From: Jaenimonas drosophilae
Taxonomy: Eukaryota; Euglenozoa; Kinetoplastea; Trypanosomatida; Trypanosomatidae
Direction of reading: 5' to 3'
DNA: 64,000 bases
Assembly (NCBI GenBank): GCA_030849065.1
Contig: JASAON010001629.1
Location: 1 to 64,000, forward strand
Within the stretch, counting starts at the first letter, position 1; every line of letters begins with the position of its first letter. Of the stretch, positions 1 through 8,841 are shown piece after piece. The position numbers and the translations under genes were made by a program. The notes below the pieces were generated by a model that saw only the letters and a list, made by a program, of their open reading frames with translations, was not told the origin of the DNA and did not search any database.

Positions 1-1921
1 TCCCTCATACTACAGTATAGTGCGCACTTTCTCTAGAGGCGGGGAAACCCTTTTTTCACGCCCGCCCACCACCCTATTTCCCCCCCTAACCCAACAACAA
101 GTGGACACAATGGAAAATGAAAATTTTCCTTATTTTCTTCTTTCTTCCGAATGTATCCGTTTACGCGCCACACGCGTAGATGTTGCCAATTCTGGGCTTG
201 TCCCCTCCTCTTACTGTCGCAAAATATCCACACCACCCGCCAACCTAGCACCCATGTATGAAACTGGGAACGGGTGGGGGAATAACACACAGAAAACCCT
301 TTTCCATCGTTTCAGCCGAAAAGAAAACACTTGATGAAGGCCCCCCTTTCCAAAAAGGAGGAGGCAAAGCCACGGCCAAAGGAACCGAACGATAGCGAGG
401 CAATGTGATGCGTAGGACAGTGGGCGCGACGCGCTCAGTATTCCAGCTGAATTATTGCATTCTTCCTCCGCCCTATATCTCTGACCAGATTAGCGTGGCA
501 ACAAAATACTGAATCGTGATGAAGTGATGGGGTGCCCTGTCGCATGCATCACGTGGAGGTTGGAGAGGGATTGGAACAATGGAAATAGAGCATTGGTTAC
601 GACACATGAGATAACAGGCACTTGATCTTCTTTCCCTTCCGCAACCCTTGCGATTGGGCGGGGTGGGTTCCCCCCTTTCCGAAGCGGCCGGCGGAAAACC
701 AAAGAATCCCGCGCCGGGGGGGGAATTCTGGGGGATGGCGGGCGAATTCGGCGGCGGGGTTTCCGGCGGGCGGGAGAACCCCCGCCGCCCCCCCCCCCCA
801 AAAAAAAAAAAAAAAAAAATAAGAAAGGGGGGCCGGGCCGCCGGTTGAAAATTCGGGTGGCGCGATGGGGCCATCTTTGGGGGGAACTTTTTGGTGGCGC
901 GGGGGTGCGGTTTTTGGCGGTCCCTTTCGGAAGCGCCGATCCATGGTATCGCTCCCTTTTTTTTTTTGCGCGCGGCTTCTTTTCCGCGCATCGGAATTCC
1001 GCCGCCCGTCTCGTGGGCCCGCCGGGCCGCCGTCTGCCGGGGGGGGGGCGGCAATTGAACCCCGGCGTTCCGGCCAAGCGTTTTTGCGCGACCCCATCCG
1101 CCGAACGGGGTTTCTTCTTCGCTCAAATTCCGCGGTCGCGCCGGGGGAAATCGGGTTTGGATCCGGCGCCCGTCCGGGCTTTCAGGGGTGGGGGGGGCCG
1201 GCGGGGGTCGTGGCGGTTTTTTTCGGCCGGGGGAGGGGGTGGCCGCTCTCGTCGGTTCCAGGGTCTGCGGGAGCGTTTGCGGGCATGGCCTTCCACATTT
1301 GGTTTGGACGAATTGGGGGTTGAAACCTTATTCAGATGATCTTCTCGCAAATTCAGCAGCAAATTAGCGGGGGAAGATTGCAATTTTTCAGGCCTTGTGC
1401 TTTTTTGGGGTGCCGAGGCGGGGGGTGGGTGGGCTGATAAAGTGGCCGCGGTGGCGGCGCCAGCGGACCGCATTTTTTGTTCGCCAAGCTTCGAGTGTTT
1501 TGCGCTGCATTTCGGAAGAGTAGCTGGCTCGGGATGTGTTCTTAGGCAACCTCCGGCTTACACCCAATTGACGTAAATGCTTTGCCAAGTTTTGCGAAGC
1601 AAATTTTTCGCTTTGTATGGTTCGCGGTTCCTAATTTTCAACGCAGAACATTTGCGTCCTCCACATTAGCTTGAAAGGAAGGCCAGACGCCTCTTTTGGT
1701 GCTACGTGATGCAATTCCGGTTCGGGTTTAGCCAGATGACGTTGTTGCAATCAATCAAAACCGTGACTCGTTGGCTTGTGGCTCTCTATTGGTTCTCTGC
1801 TCTGCCTTTTCTGTCAAATCTTTTGACCACCCAGCACCAGAGGTAGTAGCGCTCACAATTTTGTTCATCTTTGTCTGCTGAAGCTGCTCTGCACATCAAC
1901 AATTTGATCCATTCCCTATAG
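1..1921. other. Gene-free leader; GC- and homopolymer-rich block
   Basis: No credible coding frame is seen. Positions 640-1340 are unusually GC-rich and packed with homopolymers (C run then about 19 A at 788-818, T run near 958-967, many runs of 6-9 G or C). Frames there give only Pro/Arg/Gly-rich low-complexity translations. The block resembles a low-quality consensus or foreign insert. From about 1340 the sequence returns to ordinary composition. A pyrimidine-rich stretch at about 1782-1825 followed by AG at 1833-1834 and 1839-1840 fits the trans-splice acceptor for the next gene. Confidence 0.6.
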
Positions 1922-4093
1922 ATGCCTTCCGATGAGGATGCAGATTGCCTGATGCAATTTAATGAGAAGACTTCCAGTAGTGTCCCTTGCCCACCACTCA
2001 CACCACTTGTGGACTCACCCTTTCAACAGATCTCATTTTCGGCAGAGATTTCTGAGGTTGGTGGTGAAGTGAAAAAACTGGGCTTTTTTTCACATCTTTC
2101 AATTTACCGCAACCCCCACGAAAATTATGAATTCAGTTGTCAATGGGGTGTCGTCGACAAAAACGCGGAAACCTATACTGTTGATAGTATTTTGAGTCAG
2201 CCTCGTATTCACACAATTTTGGACCGTCTTTCTCAATCTTCAAAGAACAACGGAGTTGATGCTGCTGCGGCATCCTTGTTGAAGTCAGGAAAACTCCCTT
2301 TTCCGGATAGGCTTGTTCCTCACTCCACAGAGTGCGTTTTTGGCGACACTATTAGTTGCGGGTCCGAATTCGAGCTTATCTGCAGTCCCACTTTGTCGAG
2401 CGGGATGAGTGGTCGTTTGAAGCACAGAAATTCAGAAAGAAATTTCTCTATCGAGATTGCTTTCGAAGGCCTTTTTCACCCTCTTGATTCCTCTCCTGAT
2501 TCCGATCTGACTCACGACATTTTTGATATACGGATAGCAGGTGATATTTCACTTGGGTGTACCTCCTATAATGTGGATGGAGCTGGGTGGCTGGAGAAGA
2601 AATATGGAAACGAATTTGTGTGTAATTCAGCAGAGGTTCTGCTTGCTTTAGCCAACGGTGATAGGATAGTTGTTTGCTTCCAAACAAGTTGTGATTGTGA
2701 GCGGCAGAGTGTCAGCGCTTTTTATTTTCGGCGTGGCAATGCTCCCATTTGTTGTACGGCAGAAGTGTTCGTTGACAGCACATGGACCAGCGTTGTCACG
2801 TTTTTAACTTATCCTGATGAGTGTCGTGTTGAAATTCCGTCGATTGGTGTAAAATGCAGTTTCCGCCCTATTTTTGCTGGTCAAGAATTTCCCACCTTGT
2901 CGGCAATGGGTTATGGTTACTTCAGTGGATGCATTGTGGGACAAGCTCTATGCTCACAGGAATTGATCGGTGCTTCGGGATTTTGCAAATACTACCACAA
3001 CGAGGGGTTTGAGAGCACTGACCACCTAATGCGTGCAGTTGGTCATCAAGTGCATAGACGCCTGACAAATATTTATCCGATAAACGCTACTGAGGAATGG
3101 ATGCGGGAAAATGTATTCGGCAGCTTTCCCTGCAGCAGTGGATGCTGTGAGAAAATTGAGGAGGCAATCATTGCTCCAGTTCGATCTCTGACTGATAGAG
3201 GAGGTAAGGCATGGAGAAGTTTACTTCTTATGTGCTGTTGCAATGGATTATCTGAGAAATATTTCGATTGCTGGCAATTCGTTCCACTGGTAGAGTTACC
3301 ACACGCCGGCTCACTTATAATCGATGACATTCAGGATAATTCAGTTCTTCGTCGTGGAGGCGAGTGCATTCATTTGTCTCATGGAGTGCCAACAGCAATT
3401 AATGCTGGAACTGCATGCTATTTTATGGCACCGCAGCTGGCTCGTATTCATGAGCTGCCTCCTCCTCAAGCATGTCGATTATATCAGCTGTACATGGATG
3501 TTCTTCGAGTGGGACATGCAGGTCAAGGCCTTGACATTCTTGGGCTTGATCATCTCATGTCTGCTGCAGTACGTACTGGAAATATTTCCCCATTGCTAGA
3601 GGCTCTCGATGCTATTCACCTATATAAAACGGGTGGCTCCGTGGCGAGTTTATGCACAATAGCTTGTATATTGCTGGATTGTCACTCCACTGTGAATGAT
3701 GCGATGAAGTCATTTGGCCTTAACATTGGATTGGCGTTTCAAATTCTGGATGATGTTGCAAATATCCGCGGCTTTGCTGGAAACGCAAAGGAATGCTATG
3801 AGGACATTAAGAGTGGTAAAGTTACGTATCCTATCGCCGTATCCCTTGCACAACTCCCAATTGAGGATAGACAGCGCCTCTGGACCATTCTCGAATCGAA
3901 ACCACAGAAAGATGCGGACATTCAATGTGTACTGCAGATTATTGGAAAAACAACTGCACTCTCTGACTGCATCTCGAAAGCCCAATCACTTGTGGATGCA
4001 AGCTGTGACATACTTGATTCCGTAATGCCGGATTCACTATCAAAACTAACAATTCAAGCTTTCTGCAACCATATGCTCAACAAAAAGAGTTAA
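1922..4093 (+). CDS. Fusion protein: CrtC/AttH-like lipocalin domain plus GGPP-synthase-like polyprenyl synthase
   Basis: 723 residues. The ATG at 1922 directly follows an in-frame TAG (1919-1921), so the start cannot lie upstream. Residues about 415-720 are a trans-isoprenyl diphosphate synthase. They contain a GGKAWRSLL motif (427-435), the first Asp-rich motif DDIQD (468-472) followed by NSVLRRG as in eukaryotic GGPP synthases, KTGG (569-572), and a second Asp motif that reads DDVAN (610-614), with Asn where the third acid usually sits. Gly463 and Ser464 before the first motif are small, which in this family permits products longer than FPP. Residues about 55-360 look like the two-lobed lipocalin fold of CrtC hydratases/AttH/fungal pericyclases: a GWLEKKYGNEF segment near 222, then W288, TYPDE near 296, IPSIG near 305, QEF at 321 and YFSG at 333. 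The domain call is by motif spacing only. Third codon positions are much more AT-rich than in the neighbours, suggesting transfer. The product is unknown. Confidence 0.75.
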   Translation: MPSDEDADCLMQFNEKTSSSVPCPPLTPLVDSPFQQISFSAEISEVGGEVKKLGFFSHLSIYRNPHENYEFSCQWGVVDKNAETYTVDSILSQPRIHTILDRLSQSSKNNGVDAAAASLLKSGKLPFPDRLVPHSTECVFGDTISCGSEFELICSPTLSSGMSGRLKHRNSERNFSIEIAFEGLFHPLDSSPDSDLTHDIFDIRIAGDISLGCTSYNVDGAGWLEKKYGNEFVCNSAEVLLALANGDRIVVCFQTSCDCERQSVSAFYFRRGNAPICCTAEVFVDSTWTSVVTFLTYPDECRVEIPSIGVKCSFRPIFAGQEFPTLSAMGYGYFSGCIVGQALCSQELIGASGFCKYYHNEGFESTDHLMRAVGHQVHRRLTNIYPINATEEWMRENVFGSFPCSSGCCEKIEEAIIAPVRSLTDRGGKAWRSLLLMCCCNGLSEKYFDCWQFVPLVELPHAGSLIIDDIQDNSVLRRGGECIHLSHGVPTAINAGTACYFMAPQLARIHELPPPQACRLYQLYMDVLRVGHAGQGLDILGLDHLMSAAVRTGNISPLLEALDAIHLYKTGGSVASLCTIACILLDCHSTVNDAMKSFGLNIGLAFQILDDVANIRGFAGNAKECYEDIKSGKVTYPIAVSLAQLPIEDRQRLWTILESKPQKDADIQCVLQIIGKTTALSDCISKAQSLVDASCDILDSVMPDSLSKLTIQAFCNHMLNKKS

Positions 4094-4204
4094 TATCAAA
4101 CCTCACTTCTATCGGACAATTATCAGTGTTACGCACATTTATCGCCTGCTCATTTTGAATGCCGAAATTTAGAATCTTTCACCCTTTTTTCTCCCTGTCT
4201 CTTA

Positions 4205-4206
4205 AG
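4205..4206 (+). promoter_or_regulatory. Probable spliced-leader acceptor (AG) for the ADP/ATP carrier
   Basis: A long pyrimidine tract at 4177-4203 ends in AG at 4205-4206, 28 nt before the ATG. This is the clearest textbook trans-splice acceptor in the window and supports the kinetoplastid assignment. Confidence 0.7.
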
Positions 4207-4233
4207 TAATCACGCGCAAACCCCGTTCCATCA

Positions 4234-5151
4234 ATGTCCCACAAGGAACAACCCCGCCTCGGCTTTTGGGAGGAGTTCATGATCAGCGGTGTTGCCGCTG
4301 GTGTCGCGAAGACTGCCGCCGCCCCCATCGAGCGCATTAAGCTGCTGGTCCAGAACCAGGGTGAGATGATCAAGCAGGGAACCCTCGACAAGCCCTACAA
4401 CGGTGTTGCTGACTGCCTTTCCCGCACCATGAAGTCTGAGGGTGTGTACTCTCTCTGGCGCGGTAACCTCTCCAACGTGATCCGTTACTTCCCCACTCAG
4501 GCGCTGAACTTTGCCTTCAAGGACAAGTTCAAGCGCATGTTCAACTTCAAGAAGGAGAGGGATGGCTACATGAAGTGGTTCATGGGTAACATGGCCTCCG
4601 GCGGTCTTGCTGGTGCGACTTCCTTGTGCTTCGTGTACTCTCTGGACTACGTCCGTACTCGTCTCGCCAACGATACCAAGTCTGCCAAGAAGGGTGGTGA
4701 GCGCCAGTACACTGGTATGGTGGACTGCTACGTCAAGACGATGAAGACCGATGGTCTGTCTGGTCTGTACCGTGGCTTCTGCGTGTCCTGCGTGGGTATT
4801 GTTGCCTACCGCGGTTTCTACTTTGGTCTGTATGATACGCTCCAGCCCATGCTCCCCGTCAGTAACTTCTTCGTCAACTTCTTCCTTGGCTGGGCTGTGA
4901 CCATTGTTTCCGGTCTCATCTCCTACCCCCTCGATACCGTCCGCCGTCGCATGATGATGACGTCTGGCACTGGCAAGAACTACAAGAACTCCTTCGAGTG
5001 CTTCAACAGCGTCGTGAAGGCTGAGGGTATGGCCGCCCTGTTCAAGGGTGCGGGTGCCAACATCCTTCGTGGTGTGGCCGGTGCACTTGTGCTCTCTGGT
5101 GTGGACGCCATCAAGCCATACTACATCAAGGCTCGNGTTCGATTTCTGTAG
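4234..5151 (+). CDS. AAC: Mitochondrial ADP/ATP carrier
   Basis: 305 residues, normal for the family. It exchanges ADP for ATP across the inner mitochondrial membrane. All three mitochondrial-carrier repeats are visible: P-I-E-R-I-K near residue 29, S-L-D-Y-V-R near 140 and Y-P-L-D-T-V near 230. The ADP/ATP-carrier signature RRRMMM follows directly in repeat 3. The sequence closely resembles trypanosome AAC from the N-terminus to [11 protein letters not shown]. The last residues differ from what I recall of T. brucei AAC, and the codon at 5134-5136 contains the only N of the window. That codon is CGN, so it encodes Arg whatever the base. Strong C/G-ending codon bias fits a highly expressed gene. 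Kinetoplastid AAC genes are often tandem copies, so the N may mark collapsed copies. Confidence 0.95.
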   Translation: MSHKEQPRLGFWEEFMISGVAAGVAKTAAAPIERIKLLVQNQGEMIKQGTLDKPYNGVADCLSRTMKSEGVYSLWRGNLSNVIRYFPTQALNFAFKDKFKRMFNFKKERDGYMKWFMGNMASGGLAGATSLCFVYSLDYVRTRLANDTKSAKKGGERQYTGMVDCYVKTMKTDGLSGLYRGFCVSCVGIVAYRGFYFGLYDTLQPMLPVSNFFVNFFLGWAVTIVSGLISYPLDTVRRRMMMTSGTGKNYKNSFECFNSVVKAEGMAALFKGAGANILRGVAGALVLSGVDAIKPYYIKAXVRFL

Positions 5152-5481
5152 ACGTCCGTGTGAGTGAGAATAGTACTTTGCAATCCATCTCTTTTGTTTT
5201 TGTTGGCCTTTCCTTGCATAACTGTGTGAAAGGAACTGGTAGCCGTGACTTGTGGAATTAACTGGCGTCAGTGGTTTGGTGTCAGCGTGAGTGAGTCACT
5301 TGTCAGATTTTGGAAGGGAATCGTACTGCAATGGGGGAGGGGAGAAGGATGTGCTGACGTGTGACTGGGTACATTTGAATTAAACGTGTGCTATTGTGTT
5401 CACTCTTGCTTATTTGCTTATTAGAATAACGCACGTTCTTTTCGTCGTTGACGTACCTCGCTCAGCTAGCTGTATTGGACA
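5152..5481 (+). other. AAC-MBF1 intergenic region
   Basis: Holds the AAC 3' UTR and MBF1 5' UTR. T-rich stretches near 5396-5450 are followed by AG at 5464-5465, a plausible acceptor 17 nt before the next ATG. Nothing else is seen. Confidence 0.5.
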
Positions 5482-5943
5482 ATGCCAAGCCGAACTATTC
5501 CACAGGGTCAGGATTGGACTCCACAGGTCTACCATTCACGGGCTCAGGAGGGTACCCAACAAGGTGGGCACACTCCCGCCGCCAACAGTGCGCAGGATGG
5601 CCAGAAGAAGCAGTTCGCTAAGAGCAATGCTCAAGTAAGTACTGCTGGTGCCAATGCCAAGAAGCTCGATGAGGATAACGAAAGCCTGAAGGTGAAGAAG
5701 GTGGATACCCAGCTCCGTGTTCGGATTATGAAGGCAAGGCAAGCGCTTAACTGGAGCCAGCAGGACTTGGCTCAGAAGATTTCGGAGCGGGTAACCGTTG
5801 TAACTGAGTATGAGAGCGGTAAGGCAATTCCTGATGAGCGCGTGATCATGAAGATGGAGAAAGCTTTTGGAATGCATCTCCGCGGCGCGAAGGCCGGTGA
5901 GCCCATGGGAAAAAATCGCCCGCAACCAAAGCCTGAGGAGTAG
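5482..5943 (+). CDS. MBF1: Multiprotein bridging factor 1 (MBF1/EDF1) homologue
   Basis: 153 residues, the family's usual length. The N-terminal half (1-70) is polar and Gln/Ala-rich, as in other MBF1 proteins. Residues about 78-133 form a Cro/C1-type helix-turn-helix: R-x-x-I-M-K-A-R-Q-A near 79-88, S-Q-Q-D-L-A (92-97), then Y-E-S-G-K-A-I-P (110-117). MBF1 is a conserved eukaryotic coactivator that also acts on stalled or collided ribosomes. In an organism with little promoter control the translational role is the likelier one (inference). The ATG at 5482 is the first after the acceptor. Confidence 0.9.
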   Translation: MPSRTIPQGQDWTPQVYHSRAQEGTQQGGHTPAANSAQDGQKKQFAKSNAQVSTAGANAKKLDEDNESLKVKKVDTQLRVRIMKARQALNWSQQDLAQKISERVTVVTEYESGKAIPDERVIMKMEKAFGMHLRGAKAGEPMGKNRPQPKPEE

Positions 5944-6436
5944 CTGTCACATTCGTAGCACATCAGTAGGTCAGACGTTGTCGACGTTGATGCGACTCGT
6001 ATGCCAGATCACCCACAGTTGATGGGTGCTCTCTTGTACGTAGCTAAATGTTGTACACCATTCTGTTTTTCATCCTAATTATTGCCATTTCCACGAGCAA
6101 CCGAGAATGGGTTGTCTGAATTCAGTGTTATTATCTTGGTGTAATGCAGCTACATGTGTGGTGTTTGTTCTCTGCAGATTCATTGCTCCATGCTGATGCT
6201 TCTTTTTGCTACATTGGACAGTCTCCGCTGCGATAGCACTACAGGAGCCCACACCAAGTAGATTCGAGCTTCACACCCCTGTGGACCAACACCACTAGAA
6301 CCCCTCAAAGACTCTCTGCTCTCTTTCCCGTCGCTGCGTCCTGCGTGACGGGAATCAATTTGAGTCAACCGACACATTTTTTTGTGGGTTGATCTGCGAG
6401 AGGGTTGCTGCTCCTGTCTATAGAAGCATCGGCGTA
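5944..6436 (+). other. MBF1-kinase intergenic region
   Basis: UTR sequence. Pyrimidine-rich stretches at about 6308-6346 and 6408-6419 precede AG dinucleotides, the nearest at 6422-6423, 14 nt before the kinase ATG. No other signal is recognised. Confidence 0.45.
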
Positions 6437-7699
6437 ATGAACCGATACAGCATTTTAGGTCCTCTGGGAGATGGCTCCTTTGGCACGGTGAGCAAAGCCC
6501 AGCAGAGCGCGTCGGGTGAGGTAGTTGCAGTAAAGAAGATGAAACAACGATTCCAGAGTTGGGAGGAGTGCCTGCAGCTACGAGAGATTCAATCGCTTCG
6601 AAAAATTCAGCACCCGAACTTAGTCAAACTGAAGGAGGTTGTTCGCGAAAACACCGAGCTGTTTCTGATATTTGAGTACTGCGAACGCAACATTTTTCAA
6701 ATGCAACGCCAAAGATCGGAGGAGATGAGCGGCACTCAGTCGTTCAACGATCGAGAAATTCGCAGTATTATCTGCCAAACTCTCTTGGGAGTGCAGGCCA
6801 TTCACAAGGGTGGGTTTATGCACCGTGACATTAAGCCAGAAAACCTGCTGGTCATGGGTGATCAGGTGAAGGTCGCTGATTTTGGATTGGCAAAGGAGAT
6901 TCGTTCACGCCCACCCTTCACAGAGTACGTGTCTACTCGCTGGTATCGTGCTCCTGAGTTGGTTCTTCACTCCACGCACTATAACTCTCCTGTTGACATC
7001 TGGGCCTGCGGAATAATCATGGCGGAGCTCTACATATGTAGGCCTCTATTTCCTGGAACCTCTGAGAGCGATCAGCTGTTCAAAATTTGCTCCGTACTTG
7101 GGTCACCTTCGCCATCTGAATGGGATGAAGGCTACCAGCTTGCGCGACGGTTGAATATTCGTTTTCCCACCATCTCGCCAACCCCACTCCGACAACTTCT
7201 GCACATGGCGCCGCCATCTGCAGTAGATCTCATTGAACAGATGCTGCGGTTTAACCCACAAGACCGTCCCACCGCCGGCCAGTGTCTGCAGCACCCATTC
7301 TTCACTGGAAATGGCGGAAGCTCCGCACTATTTGCCGGCGTCAGCACGGGCCAGCCGCATAATCCGTTTCAAATGGCCACGGCTCCAACCAGCACCGTTC
7401 AGATCCCAAGCCCAAGTGTTGGACTAACGAGCAACTCGGGGAGTCCTCCACCCCCAACTTCGTCGTCAATCTACAAGTACGCTAGTCTCTTCAACCGCAG
7501 TCCACTCACGTCCAGTCAGTCTGGTTCAGCGATCGGTGTGAACAACGGAGCCTTCCCTCAGCGCCCAGCTCCAGGCGTCAACACTGCAAGTAGTCCTCTT
7601 GGTACTGGCAGTGCAGTAGGGGGGTTCTCAGCTAACGCCCCCAACGGGCAGAAAGGAAGTCCTGCCAACATCGATAGCGATGACGAGTTTAACTTTTGA
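6437..7699 (+). CDS. MAK/MOK/ICK (RCK) family protein kinase, flagellum-associated type
   Basis: 420 residues from the ATG at 6437; the longer open frame starts with TTG at 6389. The catalytic domain fills about 4-288: Gly-rich loop G-D-G-S-F-G (11-16), Lys33, the MAK-family string SWEECLQLREI around 41-51 with Glu50, HRDIKPEN (129-136), DFG (148-150), the dual-phosphorylation motif TEY (162-164) followed by VSTRWYRAPE. TEY matches MOK; MAK and ICK usually have TDY. Residues 300-420 form a Ser/Pro/Gly-rich tail ending in an acidic cluster. RCK kinases regulate cilium length and intraflagellar transport in other eukaryotes. That role here is inferred from the family, and IFT56 in the same window shows the cell has a flagellum. 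Confidence 0.88.
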   Translation: MNRYSILGPLGDGSFGTVSKAQQSASGEVVAVKKMKQRFQSWEECLQLREIQSLRKIQHPNLVKLKEVVRENTELFLIFEYCERNIFQMQRQRSEEMSGTQSFNDREIRSIICQTLLGVQAIHKGGFMHRDIKPENLLVMGDQVKVADFGLAKEIRSRPPFTEYVSTRWYRAPELVLHSTHYNSPVDIWACGIIMAELYICRPLFPGTSESDQLFKICSVLGSPSPSEWDEGYQLARRLNIRFPTISPTPLRQLLHMAPPSAVDLIEQMLRFNPQDRPTAGQCLQHPFFTGNGGSSALFAGVSTGQPHNPFQMATAPTSTVQIPSPSVGLTSNSGSPPPPTSSSIYKYASLFNRSPLTSSQSGSAIGVNNGAFPQRPAPGVNTASSPLGTGSAVGGFSANAPNGQKGSPANIDSDDEFNF

Positions 7700-8823
7700 T
7701 GAAAGACTCTGGCTCCCCTTCACCAAACCACAATTGTACATCTTTGCCGATGCTGGCACACAGCTGGCGGGCTCTATCATGATGAGCGGCAGAGATGACA
7801 GGATCTCACAACATCCGCTATGGAGGGCATTTTGGTGGAGCAAAGAGACTGTATGTGGCTCCGTATGCTGGCCTGTGGCCAGAACGGTACAACGGAAGTG
7901 AAAGTAGATATGGAATTCGTGTCGTCTCAAGAGACGTTGAATACCTGACCCGGTGCATTTGTGAGAATGATTTTGTTCTTTTGTTTCAGCGGCACTAGTG
8001 AGTGAGCTGACTGACTCTCGCTGACGGGCTCATCATGATGATGGGAATGGGTTTCAGTGGCACGTCCTGCGAATTGTCGTCCAGGTCGATGCCAGATGGA
8101 GAGAAGCTTGTCACCTTGCGCATCGATGGAGGTCGTGTATTGGATTGTTTTCTCTGGGATGATCTCCATGTCCAATCCCTTCCCACCCACAACCTTTATT
8201 CCAGATCCTCTCAACCTTTTTCATTTATACACGTAATCGTACAGCCGAGCCGCCTTCATGGGTGCTGACACACTTGCATCTCTCATTGTTTTTTACCATT
8301 GGTAGGCATGCTTCACTGTGGAGAACACAACCTGTTGAGTTTATTTTTCGTTATTTACCTTCGCAAAGGATGCGGTGTGGTGCGGTGACATGGCCCTTTG
8401 CGAGTGATACCCCTACTCCTACGCCTCACACGTAAGCCCTTTTGGGTCTCCTCTGGTGGCTCACGTGTGAAGGTCGTACGAAGGGGAGTCAAACAACCTC
8501 TGCATGAATGGCGAATGGTGTTCCGATGACTGCGTGTCACCAGCTGATGCGTGAGAAACTACGATGAGTGTCTCGTACTTCATTCAATGACGCGATTGGT
8601 GTGAGTTGACAGAAGTGTGCAGCGACGGCTTCATTCACACGACGCACTGTCCACTGCTGTCACATGTGAAGGCAGCCGCAACATCGAAGTCTGACCTCAT
8701 CGACTCCAAGATGGTGTCGGAGTCAACCCGAAGCCATCAGGGTAGTGTGGTGTCTTCACTGTGGTGTTCACTCTAAAGGTTCTTGCTCTATTTCTCTCCT
8801 CCGAACTCCAGCCTAGTTCAAAC
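7700..8823 (+). other. Long intergenic region (1.1 kb)
   Basis: Kinase 3' UTR and 5' UTR of the large surface-protein gene. The largest plus-strand frames (up to 77 residues) show no protein-like features. A pyrimidine tract at about 8781-8804 ends in AG at 8810-8811 (also 8815-8816), just before the ATG at 8824, and sets the start of the next gene. No RNA gene is recognised. Confidence 0.5.
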
Positions 8824-8841
8824 ATGTGGGAAGGTTCAACA

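Noticed and set aside
473..1340. Several overlapping 150-217-residue open frames on both strands
   Set aside because: They are Pro/Arg/Gly/Phe-rich translations of a GC-rich homopolymer block; no protein-like composition and no splice signals.
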